This document shows positions 59,730-64,000 of a stretch of 64,000 nucleotides of DNA, piece after piece. This stretch comes from an uncultured Rhodospirillaceae bacterium. GTDB lineage: Bacteria > Pseudomonadota > Alphaproteobacteria > Rhodospirillales > Magnetospirillaceae. Numbering within the stretch: the stretch's first letter is position 1; each line of letters opens with the position of its first letter. Under the pieces are notes generated by a model. The model was not told the origin of the DNA. It saw nothing but the letters and a program-made list of their open reading frames with translations, and searched no databases. The position numbers were made by a program, and so were the translations under genes. Where the stretch lies: positions 1-64,000 of the forward strand of contig CAIUSV010000077.1 of the NCBI GenBank assembly GCA_903901915.1, in the 5' to 3' direction.

Positions 59730-59762
59730 ACCGGAAGAAAGGGGCGGCAGCCGGCTACCGGC

Positions 59763-60053
59763 TTAGTGCTGGGAGGGTGCTGCCGGGGCCGGCCGGACGG
59801 AAGCCGCCGGAGTGGCAGCAGCCTGTTCGGCCTTGTGAGTTGCCTTGGTGGCGGCGTGGGCCGCCTTGGCCGTCGCCTTATCCTTAACGGCGGTGGGCGC
59901 CGCCACGGTGGCGGTCGAACCGCCGGCTGGATTGACGGCGGCAGTCGCGGCGGGGGCGGCTACGCTGCCGGCGTTCGGCGTCTCCGCCAGCGCGGCGAAC
60001 GGCAGCAGCGACGAGGCGACCAGAGCGGCGGCAAGGAAACGGATGGCACGCAT
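59763..60053 (-). CDS. small exported Ala/Pro-rich protein
   Basis: A 96-residue protein with a signal peptide (RAIRFLAAALVASSLLPFAALA) and a low-complexity mature part rich in Ala, Thr, Lys and Pro (KATAKAAHAATKATHKAEQAA). Such histone-tail-like exported proteins are common in alphaproteobacteria and of unknown role. The mature domain is lysine-rich, so it might bind DNA, polyanions or the cell wall. Confidence 0.7.
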   Translation of the reverse strand: MRAIRFLAAALVASSLLPFAALAETPNAGSVAAPAATAAVNPAGGSTATVAAPTAVKDKATAKAAHAATKATHKAEQAAATPAASVRPAPAAPSQH

Positions 60054-60168
60054 GAAAATGATCCTTTCTTTCGTCTCTATCCGAAGCCGGGTCCGGCCAA
60101 CCCATCGGCCGTCATCGTTTCGGCAGGATCACTGTCGCGCGCAGTCGTGGCGGCACTGAGGTGGAATT

Positions 60169-60855
60169 GTGATATTCTTAGGGCACAGACATCCAATCCC
60201 AAACCCGGCGAGGCCCATCATTTCCGCTGAACGCTGCCGTCTCTACCTCATCACCCCCCCCCGTATCGACGCCCCGTTCGAGTGGGTCCGCACCCTGGAA
60301 GCCGCCCTGGACGGCGGTGATGTCGCCTGCCTTCAGATCCGGCTCAAGGGATTGGACGACGACGCCCTGGCACGGGCCATCGACGTGTTGCGCCCCCCGG
60401 CCCAGCGTCGCGGCGTCGCCGTCCTGCTCAACGACCGCCCGGACTTGGCGTTCGAGACCGGCTGCGACGGCGTCCACATCGGTCAGGAGGATTCCACCTA
60501 TGCCGATGCGCGCAAGGCGGTGGGCGCCAGCGGCATCGTCGGCGTGACCTGCCACGATTCCCGCCATCTCGCCATGGAGGCCGGCGACCAGGGCGCCGAC
60601 TATGTCGCCTTTGGCGCCTTCTTTCCCACCGACACCAAGGAAGCCCGCTTCCACGCCGAACCCGAACTGCTGCGATGGTGGAGCGAACTGTTCACCGTTC
60701 CCAGCGTCGCCATCGGCGGCATCACCGTGGACAATTGCCGGCCGCTGGTCGAAACCGGGGTCGACTTCCTGGCGGTCTCGGCCGGCATCTGGAACCATCC
60801 CCAGGGACCTGCGGCGGCGGTCGCCGCCTTCGATCGCATCCTGGCGGGGGGGTGA
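60169..60855 (+). CDS. thiE: thiamine-phosphate synthase-like protein
   Basis: A TIM-barrel enzyme of about 228 residues that joins HMP-PP and thiazole phosphate. [16 protein letters not shown] starts the barrel, with [53 protein letters not shown] and [13 protein letters not shown]. The ligand-binding pattern is kept. The usual QLR motif of canonical ThiE reads LQIRLKG here, so activity is likely but not proven. The GTG start adds about 20 residues before the first strand. Confidence 0.88.
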   Translation: MIFLGHRHPIPNPARPIISAERCRLYLITPPRIDAPFEWVRTLEAALDGGDVACLQIRLKGLDDDALARAIDVLRPPAQRRGVAVLLNDRPDLAFETGCDGVHIGQEDSTYADARKAVGASGIVGVTCHDSRHLAMEAGDQGADYVAFGAFFPTDTKEARFHAEPELLRWWSELFTVPSVAIGGITVDNCRPLVETGVDFLAVSAGIWNHPQGPAAAVAAFDRILAGG

Positions 60856-60856
60856 G

Positions 60857-61438
60857 ATGCGGCGGGTCTGCGTTTTCTGCGGCTCCAACCCGGGGGCTCG
60901 CCCGGAATACGCCCAATCCGCCGCCGCTCTTGGCCGGCTGATCGCCGAAAGCGGCCTGGAACTGGTCTATGGCGGAGGCAATGTCGGCCTGATGGGTGTG
61001 GTGGCCGATGCGGCGCTGGCGGCGGGCGGCCGGGTGATCGGCGTCATTCCCGAGGCACTGATGAAGTGGGAGGTCGGCCACGCCGGCCTGACCGAACTGC
61101 GCGTCGTCGCCAGCATGCACGAACGCAAGGCGGCCATGGCCGACTTGGCCGACGGCTTCATCGCCCTGGCCGGCGGCATCGGCACCATGGAAGAACTGTT
61201 CGAGGTCTGGACCTGGGGACAACTTGGCCTGCACACCAAGCCGCTGGGATTCCTCGACGTCGCCGGCTTTTTCCGGCACCTCCACCAGTTCCTCGACCAC
61301 ATGGCGGCGGAGGGCTTCGTCAAGCAACGCCACCGTGACATGGTGGCGGTCGATGAAGATCCCGCCCGACTGCTGGCATCGCTGCGCGACTACGCCGCCC
61401 CGACCACCGTGCGGGTGATCAACCGGCTTACCACCTGA
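60857..61438 (+). CDS. LOG-family nucleotide 5'-monophosphate phosphoribohydrolase
   Basis: A 193-residue Rossmann-like protein. RRVCVFCGSNPGARPEY opens it; LVYGGGNVGLMGVVADA, the SMHERKAAM motif and LAGGIGTMEELFEVWTWGQLG (the PGGxGTxxE-type motif) follow. Related proteins release the base from AMP-like cytokinin nucleotides; bacterial substrates include AMP. It overlaps nothing and is one base from the thiE stop, so both share a transcript. It is the last core-type gene before the tRNA. Confidence 0.92.
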   Translation: MRRVCVFCGSNPGARPEYAQSAAALGRLIAESGLELVYGGGNVGLMGVVADAALAAGGRVIGVIPEALMKWEVGHAGLTELRVVASMHERKAAMADLADGFIALAGGIGTMEELFEVWTWGQLGLHTKPLGFLDVAGFFRHLHQFLDHMAAEGFVKQRHRDMVAVDEDPARLLASLRDYAAPTTVRVINRLTT

Positions 61439-61449
61439 GTTTCCGGTGC

Positions 61450-61478
61450 TTGACACGATCGGAGCGGCGCCATATAAA
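61450..61478 (+). promoter_or_regulatory. sigma-70-type promoter of tRNA-Val
   Basis: TTGACA and TATAAA are separated by exactly 17 bases and end 19 bases ahead of the tRNA, one of the few near-consensus promoters in the window, as expected for a strongly expressed stable RNA. Confidence 0.85.
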
Positions 61479-61497
61479 GCCGGCTCTCCGAGGAGAT

Positions 61498-61572
61498 GGG
61501 CGATTAGCTCAGCGGGAGAGCACTCCCTTCACACGGGAGGGGTCGCAAGTTCAATCCTTGCATCGCCCACCA
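61498..61572 (+). tRNA. tRNA-Val (anticodon CAC)
   Basis: A complete cloverleaf with encoded CCA. Acceptor GGGCGAT/ATCGCCC, D-arm GCTC..GAGC, anticodon stem CTCCC/GGGAG with loop TTCACAC giving anticodon CAC (61530-61532), T-arm GCAAG-TTCAATC-CTTGC, discriminator A, CCA at 61570-61572. Its 3' end faces the magnetosome genes, so it is a plausible attachment site for the island. Confidence 0.96.
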
Positions 61573-61588
61573 TTTCTTCCCGGGATTT

Positions 61589-61622
61589 CCGCCAGTTTTC
61601 AGATGCCCGTGAAAACTGGCGG
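61589..61622 (+). terminator. strong hairpin behind tRNA-Val
   Basis: CCGCCAGTTTTCA and TGAAAACTGGCGG pair perfectly over 13 bp around an eight-base loop, starting 16 bases after the tRNA. No T-run follows (CCCCCTAAA), so it may end the transcript or help process it. The following 61623-61812 shows no gene I can support; it has several lower-GC patches. Confidence 0.7.
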
Positions 61623-61812
61623 CCCCCTAAATCCACCAAATACGGTAAGAATAGACACGGGGCTTCGCGGCTAATCCGTGAAAAGCCCGTGAAGTCTGTT
61701 TATGAGGCGTTTCGTCCGTCGGAGGAACCGGATCCGTCGCTCTGGATCCAGGCCAGGGCCAAACATCTCATATGGGCCGGTAGAGCAGCTCTGTGGTCCG
61801 CATGACGGACGG

Positions 61813-62127
61813 CTAATTCCCCGTCCTGGCGCCATCGGCGCCCAGTTGCAGCGTGGCTTCGGTGCCGTGGCCGATCACCGCGATGGCATCATAGCCCGAA
61901 TGAGTCTCGGCCCCGGCGCCGATCTCCTCGATCTCGACTCCCCGCCTCTGGGCCGCCTCCAGCGTCTTGTAATTGGCCAGCGAGGTATTGGCCAACAGGC
62001 CGTCGAGGGCGCGCATGTCGGCGCGTCGGACCTCGCCGGCCCCCCTGCGCGGCGAGCTCCACATCGACGGCAACCGCCGCTCGGCCCTGGGCCGCCGCGC
62101 CCTTCGCGCCGCGGCGGCGGTGGTCAT
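61813..62127 (-). CDS. hypothetical ORF, possibly a gene remnant
   Basis: The last 67 residues (from MRALDGLLANTSLANYKTLE, 62016) read like part of a real protein, with VEIEEIGAGAETHSGYD and AIAVIGHGTEATLQLG. The first part is arginine-rich and unlike it, and the neighbouring frame also looks coding there, which hints at a frameshift or decayed gene. I recognise no family. It lies between the tRNA and the magnetosome genes and may be island-edge debris. Confidence 0.4.
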   Translation of the reverse strand: MTTAAAARRARRPRAERRLPSMWSSPRRGAGEVRRADMRALDGLLANTSLANYKTLEAAQRRGVEIEEIGAGAETHSGYDAIAVIGHGTEATLQLGADGARTGN

Positions 62128-62172
62128 CCGTGAATGGGGGGCGTAGACTGACCGATGACACAGGAGGACGAC

Positions 62173-62493
62173 ATGCGGTTCAGACAAACCTTGGTGTCCT
62201 TGCTGGCGGTTGGATTCATGACTGCGGCAGCGGCCGGGATATCCCAAGCCCAGCCCGCCGCCGTTGATAGTAACTACGAGGCCGAAAAGGCCGCCGAAAT
62301 CTCCACCGCCAAACTGCAACTGGCCACCCAGCCGGGATCCACCGCCGTGCAGGAGCTGAACGAGGCCGAGGACACACTCCGCCGCCTCAAGGCCGCCAAA
62401 CCCGCCGACCAACGCCGCAGGATCGCCGCCGAACTGGAAATGGCCATCATCCGGCTGAAAATCGCCGCCGGTGCCGGAGTGACGCAGCGGTGA
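62173..62493 (+). CDS. small exported protein (106 aa)
   Basis: A 106-residue protein with a signal peptide (VSLLAVGFMTAAAAGISQAQ) and a helical mature part with many Glu, Lys and Ala: YEAEKAAEISTAKLQLA, LNEAEDTLRRLKAAKPADQ and RIAAELEMAIIRLKIA. CAGGAGG six bases upstream of the ATG supports this start over a GTG-like upstream one. No known domain; probably periplasmic with a coiled-coil shape. It is divergent from the ORF at 61813. Confidence 0.7.
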   Translation: MRFRQTLVSLLAVGFMTAAAAGISQAQPAAVDSNYEAEKAAEISTAKLQLATQPGSTAVQELNEAEDTLRRLKAAKPADQRRRIAAELEMAIIRLKIAAGAGVTQR

Positions 62494-62718
62494 CGCGGCC
62501 ATGGCATCACCCATCGCGCCGTTCCTCCGCCCCCTTGGTAAAATGACGCCCCCCGCCCCTCAGTTTACCGACGGGATCAGCACATCGCGCAGGGCGGAGA
62601 GAACAACACCCACCAGCGCCGCGAAGCCGGAGGTCACAGAAGACGTGCGTCGATCCGTCGATCTGGACCGACGACGACAAGGGCTACGACGGTCTCCGGG
62701 GCTACGGCCACCTGATGG

Positions 62719-63048
62719 TCACTGGCCGCCACGCGGCCCAAAGATGATGATCATGGCCCCGAGGACACAGATCGCCGCGCCGATGGCGTCCCAGCGGTCG
62801 GGGCGCGAGCCTTCGACCGCCCACATCCAAACCAACGACGCAAGGATATAGATGCCGCCGTAGGCTGCGTAAGCGCGCCCGGCAAGATCGGAGTCGATCC
62901 GCGTCAACGCCCAGGCGAACAGAGTGAGACTGGCTATGCCCGGCACCAGCCACAATGGCGTCTTCTCCAGACGCAGCCATACCCAGAAGGCGAAACAGCC
63001 GCTGATCTCCGCGAACGCGGCCAGAATATAGGTCGGTATGGTCCACAT
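62719..63048 (-). CDS. YnfA-type (UPF0060) inner-membrane protein
   Basis: A 109-residue membrane protein of the length and pattern of the YnfA family: [57 protein letters not shown] and [18 protein letters not shown] give four membrane helices. YnfA-like proteins are related to small multidrug-resistance transporters; the physiological substrate is unknown. It is in the place downstream of mamT where mamU stands in AMB-1 and MSR-1, but it is not related to MamU. AGGAG seven bases before the ATG fixes the start. Confidence 0.9.
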   Translation of the reverse strand: MWTIPTYILAAFAEISGCFAFWVWLRLEKTPLWLVPGIASLTLFAWALTRIDSDLAGRAYAAYGGIYILASLVWMWAVEGSRPDRWDAIGAAICVLGAMIIIFGPRGGQ

Positions 63049-63311
63049 GCAGGCTCTCCTCCGTCCAATCCTCACCGGGACTGGCTGCTGTGTCTGGCCT
63101 CAGCCCGTTCAAAATGCTGTGGTCACCGGACTGAAGGGGATAAGCCGTTTAAAGAATCCCATATCGATTGGGGGCAACAGTGTAAAAATCCGCGACGCCG
63201 CGCCGTTCACTGTTCGTCATCTAAGCCACAGGCAGGAATATTCGCCGACCGCGCCGGACTTGGCGGCTCGCCCTGGGCGGGTTCGTCGGTACGAAGGAAG
63301 GTCACCCGTCG

Positions 63312-63830
63312 CTAAAGCTGCCAGCGCATGCCGCTCGCGCGGTCGGTGGGAACCTTGACCACGATGTCGTGACACTTGATGCAGCGCCCCGCCGGCGGAT
63401 GGGGCTGGCGCGAGGTCGGCAGAATCGGCGGCCCCAGCTTGCGCACCCTGGACAGATTCTCCAGCACCGCCCCCACTGGGGTCTTGAACTGCGATCCGGC
63501 GGCCGGACCGCCAACCAGCAGGTGGCATTGGATGCAGTCCCCGACAAAGGGATGCGGCATACCCGACCCCGGCGCCACCGGCGGGATATGCCGGATGGTC
63601 ATCAGGCGGTAGCGCGGCGGCGGCGTCAGAATACGGTCGATCGGAGACAGCAGCGACGGTTCCATCGGCAGGGGCAGGCGCCCGAACAGCAACCCCTCGG
63701 CACGCCGCACCGAGGTCACGCCGCCGAACGCCCCGGACTGCTTATCCCAGTACAACCCAAGGGCGACCAATGCCACCAGGGCAATGGTTCCCAAGGTCAT
63801 CCAGCGACCGCCGCCCCGTGGCGCACCCAT
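63312..63830 (-). CDS. mamT: magnetosome protein MamT (magnetochrome)
   Basis: A 172-residue membrane-anchored c-type cytochrome. An N-terminal anchor (WMTLGTIALVALVALGLYW) is followed by VTSVRRAEGLLFGRLPLPM and two magnetochrome-type haem motifs, CIQCH (99-103) and CIKCH (150-154), each in a PP...PH-x(3)-G-x-C context. Magnetochrome domains are known only from magnetotactic bacteria, where MamT helps control iron redox state during magnetite growth. ATG at 63830 has GGAG nine bases upstream; a GTG six bases earlier also exists. It lies directly behind mamS, as in the mamAB operon. Confidence 0.88.
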   Translation of the reverse strand: MGAPRGGGRWMTLGTIALVALVALGLYWDKQSGAFGGVTSVRRAEGLLFGRLPLPMEPSLLSPIDRILTPPPRYRLMTIRHIPPVAPGSGMPHPFVGDCIQCHLLVGGPAAGSQFKTPVGAVLENLSRVRKLGPPILPTSRQPHPPAGRCIKCHDIVVKVPTDRASGMRWQL

Positions 63831-63855
63831 GCTCACGCTCTCCGTACCGTCCGGC

Positions 63856-64000
63856 TCACTGGCCCACGTTCATCCACAGGGCCAGCCCCTCGTCGTCGCG
63901 CAGCCTACAGGTCCGCCCGCCGACAACGATGGTCTTGGCGTAAAGCTCGGCGGTTGGCCGCGCCAAGTCGAACTGAAACCCAATCCCACTGACCCGGGCA
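63856..64000 (-). CDS. mamS: magnetosome protein MamS, C-terminal end (partial)
   Basis: The window edge cuts this gene; the last 47 codons are visible. They read RVSGIGFQFDLARPTAELYA, then a Cys in GGRTCRLRDDEG, and end LALWMNVGQ. The assignment to MamS rests mainly on position: the stop is 25 bases ahead of mamT, the order of the mamAB operon. MamS affects magnetite crystal size. The reading frame is complete to the edge. Confidence 0.7.
   Translation of the reverse strand, partial: ARVSGIGFQFDLARPTAELYAKTIVVGGRTCRLRDDEGLALWMNVGQ

Noticed and set aside
61446-61805. A plus-strand open frame running through the tRNA-Val gene
   Set aside because: It covers a complete tRNA with its own promoter, has no ribosome binding site, and shows no protein features.
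61770-61815. GGTAGAGCAGCTC followed by a 5-bp stem GTCCG/CGGAC considered as a broken tRNA
   Set aside because: No acceptor or T-arm can be formed around it; the match to a D-arm is short and may be chance.
62719-63048. The gene after mamT considered as mamU
   Set aside because: MamU is a diacylglycerol-kinase-like protein of about 300 residues; this is a 109-residue four-helix membrane protein of the YnfA pattern.

Overview
The window is GC-rich, densely coded alphaproteobacterial chromosome. It most likely comes from a magnetotactic member of the Magnetospirillum/Paramagnetospirillum group (Rhodospirillales). Supporting signs are a Shemin-pathway 5-aminolevulinate synthase, an imuA-imuB-dnaE2 cassette with a GAAC-N7-GAAC LexA box, the gene order yebC-ruvCAB-ybgC-tolQRAB-pal-cpoB-tilS-ftsH-folP-glmM, many chemoreceptors, and at the far right end the magnetosome genes mamT (complete) and mamS (3' end only). 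The identification rests on motif and order recognition; no database search was run.

Layout. 0-5.4 kb: small hypothetical genes, a class III aminotransferase, hemA, a bacteriohemerythrin beside a truncated second copy, and a UDP-glucuronate epimerase. 5.6-12.7 kb: a fused indolepyruvate:ferredoxin oxidoreductase that overlaps a 1233-residue TPR/glycosyltransferase/methyltransferase protein. 12.7-18.2 kb: a dispersed repeat, a LexA operator and the imuA-imuB-dnaE2 mutagenesis cassette. 18.3-26.1 kb: a signalling block with a chemoreceptor-PilZ fusion, a STAS protein, a REC-HATPase-PP2C protein, a 98-residue mini-receptor, a Sel1-repeat serine protease and a histidine kinase. 26.3-30.1 kb: pgpA, pncC, nagB and a ThDP enzyme. 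30.1-34.1 kb: a cyclic-nucleotide-binding protein and two more chemoreceptors. 34.2-37.1 kb: serC-serA with leader and terminator. 37.2-43.1 kb: a TPR-methyltransferase, a YkgJ-type protein, thiD, a small gene, glmM and folP. 43.1-55.3 kb: a long minus-strand series for envelope integrity (Tol-Pal), Holliday junction processing (RuvABC), tRNA modification (TilS) and FtsH proteolysis. 55.4-61.4 kb: a second repeat copy, mlaC, a YmdB-like phosphoesterase, 5-formyl-THF cyclo-ligase, 6S RNA, zapA, a DTW-domain protein, thiE and a LOG-family gene.

61.4-64 kb is the most interesting part. A tRNA-Val(CAC) gene with a consensus promoter ends the core-type block. About 1.7 kb of poorly conserved small ORFs, non-coding DNA and a YnfA-type membrane protein gene follows. 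Then mamT and mamS appear, reading toward the tRNA. I interpret this as the edge of the magnetosome island, with the mamAB operon ending here and no mamU behind mamT. The 3' end of the tRNA faces the island, as expected for a tRNA-targeted integration site.

Two near-identical intergenic repeats of about 100 bases (12.8 kb and 55.5 kb) sit directly behind stop codons and carry hairpins at their ends. They look like a small dispersed element family.
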